Shown: positions 1 to 11,283, counted from the first letter of the stretch. The stretch: 64,000 bases of DNA from Alternaria dauci (GCF_042100115.1 NC_091278.1:1488001-1552000), one strand, 5' to 3'. Notes: generated from the letters alone by a model not told the origin. Made by a program: numbers and translations.

Positions 1-1
1 A

Positions 2-940
2 TTCTCAAGACTCCCTATGGAGCTCCGCAAGCTCGTCTGGCAAGCGAGCAAGCCCACAACAGCAACCGTCGAATTCGACGAAGACGAATACCAAGTCACA
101 AGCATTTCACCAGCATCTGCCCTTCTCACCACCTCAAAGGAAGCGCGGGCCACAGCGCTGTCCTTCTCTCTCCAAAAATTCCCCATCTGGGGCCCAGAAG
201 ACTGGGAGGATCTGGCCATAGATCCCGAGAACACGATCCTAGAGATCGTCATCAGACCGTCAAAGTCCGCCTCCTTAAAAATCACATGGACCGACATCTG
301 GGGTGTACTGGGCGATGCACTGCCAGCCACAAGCCGCCTCCACATTGTGTGCAGTGAGCCTGAGCGCCTCGCCAGGCTGTACATGGCGGAAGAAGCAGAG
401 TACCTTGGTGTGGGCCAATCCTGCGTCGAAGGCGGTTTGTTCAACAACGCCGAAACCGTTTCGGGTGAGCGAAAAACCCGTCAATCACTACACGCACACC
501 TCACGGTCACTGCTAGCAAGCATACCGTTGAAGAAATCGACCAGAACGCCTCTGAAAAAGAGGTCACCGTCTGGAAGATTACCGACCAACAGTCTTCGGA
601 CGACTTTGGGCCTGAGGCCAAAACTTTCACCACCAGGGCCCTAGCCCGCGTTGAGGTCGACAATACCTCCAACATGTCCGTCGCGCAGCTTCACGATGCT
701 GCAAGGACCTTTGCGCTGCCTGCTCGAGAGGAGGTAGAAGGGAAAGTGGAGGGGGGTGAGGAGGGGGGCGAGGAGGTGGAGGTGGTAAAGTCAGGGGTGG
801 AACTGACTGAAGATGCTGTTGCAAAGCATCTGGAGGAGTGTGCAAGGCTGTGGGTGCCTAAGCCAAAGGATCCCAACTGGGACCCGGAGGGCAGTGTTGC
901 AGCGGAGGAGAATGACAGCGTTTGGAAGTGGCTTTTGTAG
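2..940 (+). CDS. 2EXR-domain protein, 5' end outside window
   Basis: The reading frame is open to the left edge of the window, and the residues just before the first ATG (position 17) read F-S-R-L-P, so the visible start F..LPMELRKLVW matches the F.xLPxELRxxIW signature at the start of the fungal 2EXR domain. I therefore treat this as a 5'-partial gene rather than one starting at 17. About 312 residues are visible. The middle region has the usual mix of short beta-strand and helix segments of these F-box-like fungal proteins; residues 230 to 260 of the visible part form a Glu/Gly/Val-rich low-complexity stretch. No catalytic motif is visible. 2EXR proteins are abundant in ascomycetes and have no agreed function, so none is assigned. 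The 3' end faces the FAD oxidase gene tail to tail with about 200 bp between stops. Confidence 0.7.
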   Translation, partial: FSRLPMELRKLVWQASKPTTATVEFDEDEYQVTSISPASALLTTSKEARATALSFSLQKFPIWGPEDWEDLAIDPENTILEIVIRPSKSASLKITWTDIWGVLGDALPATSRLHIVCSEPERLARLYMAEEAEYLGVGQSCVEGGLFNNAETVSGERKTRQSLHAHLTVTASKHTVEEIDQNASEKEVTVWKITDQQSSDDFGPEAKTFTTRALARVEVDNTSNMSVAQLHDAARTFALPAREEVEGKVEGGEEGGEEVEVVKSGVELTEDAVAKHLEECARLWVPKPKDPNWDPEGSVAAEENDSVWKWLL

Positions 941-1138
941 TAGTCTCGCGGTACTTTTGGGTTGGCTCTGGCGGGGGAGAATCATACAACGTATTCCTGG
1001 CTGAAGTTTGGCACCTTGGTTTGACATTGATATGTGATGTGAGATACCCCGGCACCATCATTGGCCGTACTTGTACTTCGTCCAACAACACAGTCTGCTT
1101 CAAAACACCTCATCTTCTGGTATTGTGACATCTTAAGT

Positions 1139-2803
1139 CTACACTATCGGGTTGTAAAACCCAAACCTGTTCTTTGGATCCCACTTGCTCTTCAGCTCGG
1201 CTAATTTTGCAAGCCTTGCATTGTCTCCATACATCTCGGGCTTGCTCTCGTCTCCATTAGCATAGTTCACGTAGCAGTGTCGTTTGTTGTTGCTCTTGTC
1301 GAGGCCCGTGTACAGCGCCTCGCGCATCGCATGTGTATATGCATAAGCGTCTTTAGTCGCCTGCGCATCATTGCCAGCCCACCACAGCACTGGAGATGCG
1401 AGGATCGGATAGTCGCGCTCCTCGGGTGGCATCGCAGTGGAAGCTGTTTCAATAGCCCGTACACCTTGCATGCCGTAATTCTCCATCAACGTGATGGAAG
1501 TGTTAAAGCGAGGATCGGCTGTGATGTTACCGAATATCGTGAATGCTTTACGGACACCTTCAAGATCCCAAGCAGGTAGCGAGACTCCGGCTCCTGCAAT
1601 GTTCTCGTTCCGCGTACAAGCTTGGCTTTTGAGGTTGTTTCCAGTCACCGTGTAGAGCTCTACGTAGTTGACGTTCGTCGATACTATAGTGGATACTGGA
1701 TCGAGCGCTTTGAAACGCAAGGCGTATGGTTCAGCCTCCGCTTCCGTGCCCTCGTATGCTACAGTGTATGCCACGACCGGCTAGCGGAGAGTCAGTATCT
1801 AGCACACATGGCGTGGAGCCGTCTTACGTTGATGGGATCGACAGCAGGTATCCTCACGAACACTCCTGTAAGCGCTAGCTTCGCAGGACGTTTCGTAGCT
1901 GGTTCTTCGAACTCGTTAATCAACCTGAAGAGCGCCTCAACTGCAGATGTGATGATAAGAAGTCAGTTTGTGTCTCGGATACATTCGTACAGCCACAACT
2001 TACCTTTGTCAGTCTTGTAGATGAGTGAGTAGACGGTCCAGTTGGAGGGGATGTCGTAGGTCTTTACTTCAAGGCTGGTCACAATACCAAAGTTATGACC
2101 TGACCCTTGCAGGGCCCAAAACAAGTCGGCATTCCTCGTCTGAGAAGCTTCCACAACTTTGCCGCTGGCAAGAACCACGCGCGCAGACACAAGACCGTCT
2201 AGGGAATAGCCATGTTGGCTCTGCAGTAGACTGTGACCGCCGCCCAACAGTGGACCCGCTACCGACACACATTCTGAAAGCCCAGTAACTGGCAACAAGA
2301 ACGATCAGTATGAGCTAGTCTATAGACGTGAGTTTAATCTCACCTGCATATTTCCCTAAGGCAAACAGGGAGCGAGTGATTTCGTGTTGCATTGTTCCGC
2401 CCCCGACCATCGCAGTTTTGCCATCCCGACTGAGGGTCGTAGTGTTCAGCTTCCGCATGTTGATCTGGATACCATACGACAGTTTGTTAAGCGTTGTGGT
2501 CCACCCATGGCCCCCCGTGACGGCCAAGAAGGGGATGTTGAGACGATTGGCCCATGCAACCGTTGATTGCACGTCGGACTCTGTTGCTACCTCGACCACC
2601 ACGTTGTAGTCGGGAGATATGCGTGGGGAAGAACCACGGACCTGGAGATCGTTCCAGCGGGCATCCCACGGAAAGGTGATGGTGGCAGCTTCTGATAGGC
2701 GCAGGTTCAGGTCAGATACTGCGAGCTTCAGATCGTTTGTTTTGGACTCATATGAGCTATGAGTGGCACACAACAGCCAAGTTGCAATAGTAGGTAAAAG
2801 CAT
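1139..2803 (-). CDS. Secreted FAD-linked oxidase, berberine-bridge-enzyme type
   Basis: Four exons join in frame: 2803-2344, 2288-2004, 1940-1828 and 1780-1139, giving 499 residues, the usual size of fungal BBE-like oxidases. The N-terminus is a short hydrophobic signal-peptide-like segment. A PCMH-type FAD-binding domain follows: the TGGHGW motif carries His99, the expected 8-alpha-histidyl FAD attachment site, and LSECVSVAG carries Cys160, the expected 6-S-cysteinyl site, so the flavin may be held by two covalent bonds. GPLLGGGHS continues the FAD fold. The C-terminal BBE segment ends with a K-x(3)-DP-x-N-R-F motif. Family members oxidise sugars, alkaloid-like or polyketide substrates with O2 and release H2O2; the substrate here cannot be read from sequence. 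All three introns (47 to 63 bp) have GT-AG ends. It lies upstream of, and on the same strand as, an alpha/beta hydrolase. Confidence 0.9.
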
Positions 2804-3765
2804 AATGACCGATCACTTATGCTGACGCTCAGGTGGAGAGTGCAGGAGGAAGAGAAGACTGGGGGAGACGCTGAGCACAAGACATGCGTGTCGCTCTATG
2901 TATTGGATCAAGCCTCATAAAGCATCTGGCAGGCACCGACCGTGGGTCACATTCGCAGCACCATTGCTGCACTGCAAATGTCGGTAAGCAGATCACGGAC
3001 TTCAGTCCGTAGTACAACCATGTTGCTAGTGCATTATATCGCTTGTCCAATGATCTGGAGTGAAGGATGCAGACTGGCGCGCCAGGGTGCCGGAGCAGCG
3101 GACATGTTTTTCGGTGATCGTATCGCTCTTATGCCGTCATACTGTTGCAACCTTTGGATATAGCCAGTGCGCTGTCTCTGTTTTTGAGCCAGATGAGCTG
3201 AGTTGATGTCTGGTGTGCAGGAGCAGGAAGGCGGCAGCGTCCACGTCCGTATCATCTGCCAAGGCGGCACGGGGGCGGCTCTCCACGGACCGTCAACAGG
3301 AACTCGAATTCAAACACCACCACTACACAAAATCTCTTATTACTTCAGTACTGTCACGACACTGAGAAGCCGGAAATCAGGATGACGATGCACATAATCT
3401 CACTGAGTCGACACTGAGGGCATCCCACTGTATGTCGTTCAAGACAAGACCACACCTTGCTGTAGTCGCAAAGCTTGAGCGACCGGAATCGTGTGAGGAC
3501 ATCCTACGCCGCCAGTCCTGTAGGATAGGCTCTCTAGCATAGCACTCACCGTTCAGCATTGGTTTGTGGCAACGGACCAACTGAGTGTTGCTCTACCAGC
3601 GAATTGTCAATCTTTGTCTGCTCCTCAACGATCTACATTCGGAACAAATGTCAGTCTCCAGGTTAGTATGCGAGCCGCTTCCAGAATTTCTCCATTACAG
3701 AGGTCTTCTGAGATTGAGTTTTCAAACGGATGAGTATGAGCTTGTATAGTTCGAGTACACCAAAC
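2804..3765. other. Intergenic region, 962 bp
   Basis: This lies between the 5' end of the FAD oxidase and the 3' end of the hydrolase, so it should hold the oxidase promoter. Only short unrelated open frames are present. I see no RNA gene, repeat or clear core promoter motif. Confidence 0.6.
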
Positions 3766-4874
3766 CTATCGAACCACCGTTCCGAGCCAGCTTACAATGG
3801 CCTCCACGCACTCATCAGGCGCCTCCTCTGCTCCAAAGTGTCCGACTCCGTCCCCTAGCCCATGGTTCTCAATCTTTACGCCCTCACGAACCCATTCCCT
3901 CCACACATCCGGAAAGTTGAACCTAGTTCCAATGCCCGCCTCACTGTACAGCAGCAACACCGGCACTTCAATCTTCCTTCCCTCTTTCTGATCTTTTTCC
4001 TGTTCCTCAAGATCTGTCGTAGCGCCCTCTTTGTAGTCTTCGCAGCTCGCTTTCAGCGTATGTTCCTGTGCGAAAAAGTCGCCATACACAGTCAATGCAT
4101 CGTCGGCCTTTAATTTCGCAACACAGGCAGGATTCTCCCCTCCTGCCCAGCGCAAGATCATTTCCTGACACCAGTTGGACGGCCCAAAAGCGGTGATCAT
4201 GCGCGTCGCCAAATCCACGTTCGCGAGCAAGGGCCAGTGGAAGTACCCCGTAATCCCCTTCGCCGTAGTAGCTGGGGAGGCGAAGTTCTGCCATTGAGTC
4301 GAAGTCGGAACCTGGTATGATCAGCTGTCCGAAACCCAACAATGCATAGGGATGCATCATACGATGTCGATTAGACAAACACCTAAGATGTCCACTCCGT
4401 CTACCCCGCTGACGGTGAGGCGATGCGCAACTCTCCCTCCACGATCGTGCCCAATAAGCACAATCTTCACGTTCCCATCCGCGCTCTTGCTTTTCTTGAC
4501 CTCCGTCTTCAGCGCCTCAAGTACTGCCGTTCCAACACTCAGCTTATCGTTCCGCTCGATCGGTGCACTAGCACCATAGCCGGGTAGATCTGGAACGAAG
4601 AGCGGCGCCTGGGATGGAAGCTGGGGAATTACATGTCGCCACCTGGCCTCGTGTCATTCTTTCCGTAATACACGATGGTAGAGGGGGGAAGGATTAATCA
4701 CATGTAAGCAGACTGCGGGTAGCCATGGATCAGAACAAGTATGGGATTCTTGTTGTCTGCGTTATCTAGAGAGCGCGTGTAGCAGCATACTTTTTCCTTG
4801 TTTATGATGGACTTTGAGAGACCAAGGCTGCTTAGCTTGGAGTCTTGGATTCTGAGAGCGGATGCAGATGTCAT
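3766..4874 (-). CDS. Alpha/beta hydrolase, haloacetate dehalogenase / epoxide hydrolase type
   Basis: Three exons (4874-4702, 4642-4363, 4311-3766) splice to 332 residues; the introns are 59 and 51 bp and restore the family motifs exactly. The oxyanion-hole motif HGYPQS lies at residues 50-55. The nucleophile elbow GHDRGG gives Asp124, and the following DIVPT at 150-154 is typical of haloacetate dehalogenases and epoxide hydrolases. The catalytic His is His309 in GVGHFGAEEAP. An Asp nucleophile implies hydrolysis through an alkyl-enzyme ester, acting on an epoxide or a carbon-halogen bond; which of the two is not decidable here. No signal peptide is seen, so a cytosolic enzyme is likely. It sits on the same strand as the FAD oxidase, with 962 bp between them, so a joint role is possible but unproven. 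Confidence 0.88.
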
Positions 4875-5274
4875 GGCTGCGACGTATTTTGTTCAAATCA
4901 GGAAAGGGTTGCTGGAGAGCAGAGTACTGAAATGAGAGATATATGGGGGCAGTGACTGGTGTACCTCGGCAGGCTGTACGGTGTTGGCCAAATGTCACTT
5001 CCCACGCCCTTCCATCCTGCGGGCCAGATGTTGGGGTATGTGCAAGACCGAGGTATGACGCAATCACGCGATGTCACGTGAACCAACCTTAAATGGCCTT
5101 GGGTTGAAAGCAAAAGGTGTTCTTGGAGAGACAACCTGACCAAGTGAACATGTCCCATATCTTTCAAACTACCATTTGCACCCTCAGGTATGGCATACGG
5201 TCTACCAGGTCTCCAACTCGAATACCAAGAACGCCATCGCTATGCAGAAAAACACCGAGCCCTCCTTTTCTACA
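4875..5274. other. Intergenic region, 400 bp
   Basis: This is the presumed promoter of the hydrolase and the 3' flank of SOF1. Nothing else is recognised. Confidence 0.6.
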
Positions 5275-6718
5275 TCATTGCTCTCTTGCCAGGATCATCT
5301 TCTCACGCTCTGCCTTTCTTCGGACCGTGCCCTTCTTTGTGTGCCTTCTCTCGTTCTCTTCCTTCCTCTTGAGGGCCTTGAGCTCCTCGTTCTTGATCTC
5401 ACCAGCCTTCTTGACAGTCTTGGGCAGATGCCTGTGTCTCTCGATACGCTTGATCTCTGGCATGTGCTTGTATCGCTCCTTGAGCGCTGCGTCATACTCG
5501 AGCTTCTGTCGTAGGGCAAATGACTTGACGCCCTGCCTCTCGGAAGCCCTCGCTCTCCATAGGCGGACGTTACCATCGTCTGAGCCGCTTAGTACGTAGT
5601 TGTTATCGGGACTCCACGCCACGGCGAAGACGCGCTGCATCCGCTTGGTGTGGTAGACGTCGCGGGAATGGCCCTTTTGTCGCTCCCAGAGTCTTATAGA
5701 TCGGTCGTAAGAGCCTGTGATCAGCTCTTCTCCGGTGGGAGAAAACTCAATCGACATCACTGCCGCAACATGTCCTTTCTGTTTGTGGTTAGCAGTTGGT
5801 AGTAGTTATGGCGTGAAGATGGCAAACGTACCAGGACTTGCAGTGCCCGTTTCATGTTGCGCATGTCAAAGATGTATCCATTGTGGTCTTCCGACGCGAC
5901 AGCGAAGTTGTAGGCCTCCATAGGATTCCAGGAGATGCAGTTTGCTGGAAAGTTGAGCACGGTGCGGTGCAGGGGCGAGTTCGTTCGGGCATCGTAAAGG
6001 ATGACAGCTCGATCGGTTGCGCACGATGCCAATATCGACGTTTCGACCTGGTTGAACTTGACGTCCGTGATGGTATCAATGGCCTGTCACACAGTCAGTA
6101 TATGCCTTGAATTAACCATGCATCGTGACCTACCGATGGCCACACGAGGCTCGAGACTGGAGCGCCTGACGTCCTCGATGTATCGTATATGGAAATGACG
6201 CTAGATCCAGCAGCGAAGGTGGGCAGTGAGCGGTGGTGCGAAACGGATGTAAAGGCCGAGTTGCCGTGCCATGTCGCTTTTGGCGGCGATTTCGATGGCT
6301 GCGCATATGGCTCGAACAACTGAATCTGACGGTCTGATCCACACGTGATCAGTTTCTTGTCCCGCGTCCAGCACATGCCCTTGACGAGGTTTTCATGCGC
6401 CTGTGCCTGCCATTTCTCCTCCCTGCTCGTGAAGTCCCAGACTTTGACGATGCCGTCTCCACTGCCACTGGCAAAATGCTCAAGCGAGTTCGGGTCTTTT
6501 GCGAAGGAGTACACGCCGTCTACATGGCCAGGTTCGAAGTCGCCCAGGAAGGGCTGCGCAAACATGCGCTCGACTTTTGTCGCATTGAGGGCTCTGGTGT
6601 ATTCTCGCGCGCGCTCAAACGGGTGGAGGTTGGGGTCCAGATTTCTCGTGACTTTGGCGACACTGGAGCCGGGGGCCTGTGTAGACGCCGTGGACCGGCT
6701 GAGGGCCTTGATCTTCAT
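5275..6718 (-). CDS. SOF1: SOF1 (DCAF13), WD40 protein of the SSU processome
   Basis: Exons 6718-6134, 6083-5832 and 5778-5275 give 446 residues, close to the usual size of fungal Sof1. The start MKIKALSRS is followed by a run of WD40 repeats (for example SGSGDGIVKVWDF, TCGSDRQIQLFEP, SGSDDGNVRLWRA). The C-terminal Sof1 domain is clear: LRQKLEYDAALKERYKHMPE then IKRIERHRHLPK and a long Lys/Arg/Glu-rich helix. Sof1 is a nucleolar component of the U3-containing small-subunit processome, needed for pre-18S rRNA processing. The introns are 50 and 53 bp. The gene is divergent from eL27 with 203 bp between start codons, which suggests a shared promoter for two ribosome-related genes. The assignment is secure. 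Confidence 0.97.
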
Positions 6719-6921
6719 CTTCGTCGTTGTCCAGCTCTCGACGCTCGCCGCCGCGAAGTTTTGGCGGGTCTTGAGGATTTCTAGGCACGGGCGGGGCCGG
6801 CCAGTCCCAAAGGCGTTTAGCGTGGCGGCGCCGGACACAACGAAGAAGCGAATATTGCACCCAGTTTCCTCATTCTCGAACCGCGACCAAGTACCCATCA
6901 CTAACCCGGACAACAGCCAAA

Positions 6922-7572
6922 ATGAAGTTGTGAGTGCCTCCAGTACCCACGAATCTGTCTGCGATGCAAATTGGCGCCCGCGATGCGTTTTCATGTGTCC
7001 GGGCCGCCGTTTACTGCATCCTTGAAAAACGACCACATGCGACAGAGCAGCTGCTAACACACCCTCCAGCCTCAAGGTCGGACGCGTTGTCGTACGTTGA
7101 AATCGCTCGATCCCACTCCCTCGCAGTCACTCACAGCCCGCCTAGATCATCACCCGGGGCCGCTATGCCGGAAAGAAGTGTGTGATCATCTCACCACTTG
7201 ACAACGGCACCAAGTCCCACCCCTTCCCTCACGCGCTCGTTGCCGGTATCGAGACCTACCCATCCAAGGTCACCCGCCGCATGTCAAAGACCAAGCAGGC
7301 CAAGAAGAGCAAGGTCAAGCCTTTTGTTAAGCAGGTGAACTGTATGTGGAGATGAGGACGCAGTTCCTGGGCAGACGCTGATAGACGCAGACACTCACAT
7401 CATGCCTACCCGGTACACCATCGAGCTCGAGAACCTCAAGGGCGTCATCTCCGCCGACACATTCAAGGAGGTCTCGCAACGGGAGGAGGCCAAGAAGACG
7501 GTCAAGAAGGCCTTCGAGGAGCGATACCAGTCCGGAAAGAACAGGTGGTTCTTCACTCCCCTACAGTTCTAG
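6922..7572 (+). CDS. RPL27: 60S ribosomal protein eL27
   Basis: Four exons (6922-6929, 7070-7091, 7146-7341, 7391-7572) give 135 residues, as expected for eL27. The first exon has only 8 nt and the second 22 nt; together with exon 3 they rebuild the conserved start [19 protein letters not shown]. The C-terminus reads [11 protein letters not shown], also typical. The protein belongs to the large ribosomal subunit. The first intron is 140 bp, longer than the roughly 50 bp introns of other genes here, as is common in ribosomal-protein genes. Because the first two exons are so small, an automatic gene call starting from long open frames would miss or truncate this gene. Confidence 0.96.
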
Positions 7573-8238
7573 GCTTTCCTTTGGTTACGGCTGGGCGCAG
7601 ATGGGCATGATTTGATACGGAAGATGCTGCATGAGCGGTGGATATCATAGGAGGACAGGACCCCAAAAGTGGCCTGCCGTCCAGGCGTGTATTTCGGCTT
7701 GATAATCAAAGCATGAAAAATCCGGCATCCGGCTCAATTCACGAACTTCATGAAATGCACATGATCTTCACGTTGGCCTCCTTTCCACTACTGGGTGATG
7801 CTAGCAAGATGTATCGTGCTGGTGGGATTCTGGCAGGGTGAAGACGGCCGGACGAGACTACCGAACCGATGTACCGAGCCATCGATCGAGTAGCTGCAGA
7901 GTAATCAGACCGAACATTTCACGTCAATGGTTCCGCATGCAACACTGGTGAAGGTGAAGGCATCGCCTGTGTCTCCTGGCTCCTTGGTAAGAAGACAGTC
8001 CCACCCGGCTCGGTCCACGCAAAGCCCCTGTCTGTACGAAGAACAGCAATTGAATACAAGGGATATCATGTCATTAATCGATCTATCTTCCAAGGAAAGG
8101 TGCGCTAACAGGCGCAAGAAGGTTACTCCCCGTTACACCAACAAGCCCACACTGATGGACGCCCCTTTGCCCCTGCTTTTCCGCTTGTTTCTCATCGTAC
8201 AAACACACCGCCAGGCTTTGCACATCCGAGCCATACCT
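7573..8238. other. Intergenic region between convergent genes, 666 bp
   Basis: This is the 3' flank of both eL27 and CAP20. Only short frames without family resemblance are present. Confidence 0.6.
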
Positions 8239-9125
8239 TTACTGCTTGACCTCGTCAACCTTCTTCTTGGTCTGCTCCTTTCCCTTGTTCAGGTAACTCA
8301 GCACAACATCACACGCATCGCTCAACATCCTGAGCTCGAAGCTGAATGTCGCAACGCCCATCTTGACAACGCCGTTGTTGTAGTGCGTCTTGTTGTACTC
8401 GTTTTGCCAGGTATCTTGCACATATGTAACGGGCGTGAAAGCATATTCCTTCAACTTTGAAGTGTCTTCCTTGACGATGGGCAGGTGTGTCTCGAGGGTG
8501 GATAGGCCAGAGTCTCCGAGCTGGTCGGCGCGTGCCAGGTACGGTGAGATGTAGGAGTAGGGTGTGCGCAGGTAGGGGTGGAAAGGTGCGACGACGGACT
8601 TGTAGGTGTTGCTGGCGAGGTTCAAGGCGCGCGAGCCGTAGGGGTTGGACTTGAAGGTCTCGACGCTGTCGTGAACCACGGGGTAGGAGTGCAGATGCTG
8701 GAGGTCATTAGCTCAGTGGCCAAACTTCAAAGGTCAAGATGCGATCGCATCCACGGTTGCTTTTCGGCCAATTGATATCGGATACAGTTCATGCTGTAAG
8801 AAGGTTCCAAGCACAGCGAATTGATTGGCTAGGCGTAAGCTCTGCATCTGCATCGCGCAATTCGTGCGCTGCACTGCTGACCCGAGTAGATTGCGGTCCC
8901 AAAGGTCATTCAGACGTTGCAATGATTCACAATTGATGCCAGACAGCGCAGAAACGCAATGTGGTGTGCTTTCCGTTGTGGCCACCAAGAGGCAGGGAGG
9001 TATGAAGGGTGTATAGAAAAGTAAATAGTACGTACCGACAGAACCTTTGAGGCGGGCGTCTCGCCGTTGGTCAGAGGCGCTTGAGAGCTCATGTTGTTGC
9101 CGTCCTCTGTAGCGTGCGGTGCCAT
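8239..9125 (-). CDS. CAP20: CAP20-type perilipin, lipid-droplet protein
   Basis: Exons 9125-9036 and 8697-8239 give 182 residues, about the size of Colletotrichum CAP20. Exon 1 encodes MAPHATEDGNN and a Ser/Thr-rich leader ending SKVLS; exon 2 begins HLHSYPVVHDSVETFKSNPYG, the conserved CAP20/perilipin start. The middle contains YLARADQLGDSGLSTLE, an amphipathic stretch typical of perilipin-family lipid-droplet coats, and the C-terminus is Lys-rich. CAP20 proteins coat lipid droplets; in some plant pathogens they are expressed during appressorium formation and affect turgor and virulence. That role is family knowledge, not shown here. The intron, 338 bp (8698-9035), is far longer than most introns in this window. 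A TATA-like element lies about 116 bp upstream. Confidence 0.92.
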
Positions 9126-11283
9126 TAATTGCAATAGCAGATATGCAGTCTACTGTTGTGGATGGTGAATGACTGTTGAGCTGAGAGGCAGTGGAGGAGT
9201 AACAGTAACGTAGAGAGAGAGAACGGGTTCAGTCGACCTTATTATACGGTGGTGCGCTATGATGTGACTGTCTTTTACTGGGAGGCTTTGCTGAAAGCGG
9301 CGTGGTTCAGTGGGCTGGGGTGAAGTAGATGCAATGGCATGTGAAAGTGGCTATCGACAAGCGCAATGTCCACCTACGCGGGAGCTACCAAAACGTCACT
9401 ACCCAAGTCAACTTGTCGCGTCGCTTCTCGTCTCGAACCTCGAGAAGCAGCGTGCGGAGTCGCTGCAAGCCAGACGCTGCACAAACATGCCGCAACATGC
9501 TTTTTTGATATCTGCCCCGCGTCTCCAAACTCTATCTGGCGCACGTAGAGCGTTGGGGAGTAGGGATGCAGGGCGTACAGTTTGCGCCTGGCATGTGAAA
9601 GCAGCGGCGCTTTGGCCAGTCACAATTCAGCGACGTTAGATAAGATCAGCCACGCCCTCTCTCGTTGGCGAGATACTCAAACAGCTCGGCTGCCTTGTAT
9701 ACACAGGTATGCCGGCTTCCCTTTTGTATCCTATCGCGACCTGGTCGTACTGTGCGTCGACTCCGCTCGCGCGTCAGCTATCAGGTGAGCTCCAATTCAT
9801 CGCTGAGGACCGACCGTGGATCGACTGGCAGTAGTGCATTGCAGCTAGGGATTCTCGCATCTCAATTGGGCTCCCTTATCACGTCGATGGTCCCCTTGGT
9901 GCCATTGAACGGTCGCGGGTACCGGTTCCGTCATACATGCCGCACGAGTACTCCTGTTGTGCATCGGCATGAGTGCAGGACGACGGGCGTCTCGATACCA
10001 ATGCAGCAGGCAGTGGGACGTGTTGAGGCCATCCCAGGCCCTGAAATAGAATCGGAACTTCCAGGGCTGAGCTATCGCATGTGAAAGTGGATGACGAGGG
10101 TTGGCGCTCTGCTAGTGCACGAATCGTGTTTTTCCGCACATGTTGCGCGAGCTTACTCATCCGCCAGAGCGCTGCTTTGCATGTCACGCGTTGCGGCTCA
10201 AGCTCGCAGAGAAATATCCTCTCACAATTTCTTCAATGGCTTGGCTGTCACGAGTGACGAGACTCACCATCAGCTGCTACCGAGCCTCACTACAACCGCG
10301 GCATGCATCCGTCTCCAGACCTCGATAATCGGCATTCCTTCTTGACAGGGCCGGAATGCCGGCAAGGAGGCGATAGACGACGCCCATGCCCGCCACTTTC
10401 ATCACAGCGACAGCTTTCACGTGCTTATGCGCCGCGGCGGATCGACGGGCTAAGCGGGGACGGTTCATCGTTGATCGCTGTCGTTTGTTGAGGCTAGTTC
10501 GACGACATGCGTTCTTGGGAAAAGGACAAGGCTGCAGTCACGGTTGCGCAAGACGGCAGCTATCCGTCAGCGAGTGGGTACGCTGCAAGCACGTAGACAT
10601 GTCGTTACGAGGTCGTGTAGGGGTGCTGGAGCCATTGAGCACCTCAACATGCCCTCTCATCCTGCCTTTTCTGGTCAAGAGTATCTCAACCGTACATTTT
10701 GAACATCGGCCCGCGTCGCCTCTCCGTGTAGCGCATGATGATGTATTCTTATATGTTGGATGTACAGATATCACTTCCCCCGCGGACCTTGCGAAGACCA
10801 TGTGCAGATACGAGTCCCAACAGGCGTACTCTCAGAGTTGTAGGAGGCGGGTTGCCGATCTGTATGACGTGAAAGATGATGACGACCTATACCTGTAGCG
10901 AATTCTTTGATATGCGGTACGTCTCTTTGAGAGCCTCTTTTCCGTATGGAGCATATGGGTTTCGGAAGTTGTGAGTGGCTCGTCGGTCATGGGCCATGGA
11001 TATACATGTAGCAGTAGCTGGTAAAACCCTTTGCTACAACATAGCTACGCCGTCTCGGTCATGGGTGTTAATGGCTATCCCAGCAGACTTTGATATGCTC
11101 AGTCTCAAAGTCCATTCCGGTACCGTCATCGCCGTCAAAGGATTTGCAAATTGGAACACTTTTGCCATTGCACATTGCTGACATGTTAAACTACATCAAT
11201 ATTATTCCGCCTTTTGCCAAACGCCCGAACCATGCCCAGAAACACCTTCAATGTAACGTACAAGCAAACGAAAACAGTGGCGC
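9126..11283. other. Gene-free stretch, 2.16 kb
   Basis: This lies between the CAP20 start and the stop codon of RPA190. Apart from the CAP20 TATA-like box, only unrelated short frames are present; the longest (10386-10898) has no recognisable motif, no intron signals and a composition unlike its neighbours. A 14-bp word, GCATGTGAAAGTGG, occurs at 9337 and 10077, with an 11-bp version at 9591. I see no tRNA, transposon or tandem repeat. Confidence 0.55.
9241..9246 (-). promoter_or_regulatory. TATA-like box upstream of CAP20
   Basis: On the minus strand the sequence reads TATAAT, about 116 bp upstream of the CAP20 start codon. The position suits a TATA box with a 5' UTR of about 80 nt. The call rests on motif and spacing only. 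Confidence 0.4.

Noticed and set aside
6345..7025. Open frame of 226 codons on the plus strand
   Set aside because: It is antisense to SOF1 and crosses the start of eL27; no family resemblance.
10386..10898. Open frame of 170 codons in the gene-free stretch before RPA190
   Set aside because: There is no domain, no splice pattern and an odd Arg/Cys/Ser composition; it is likely chance, though a lineage-specific gene is not excluded.
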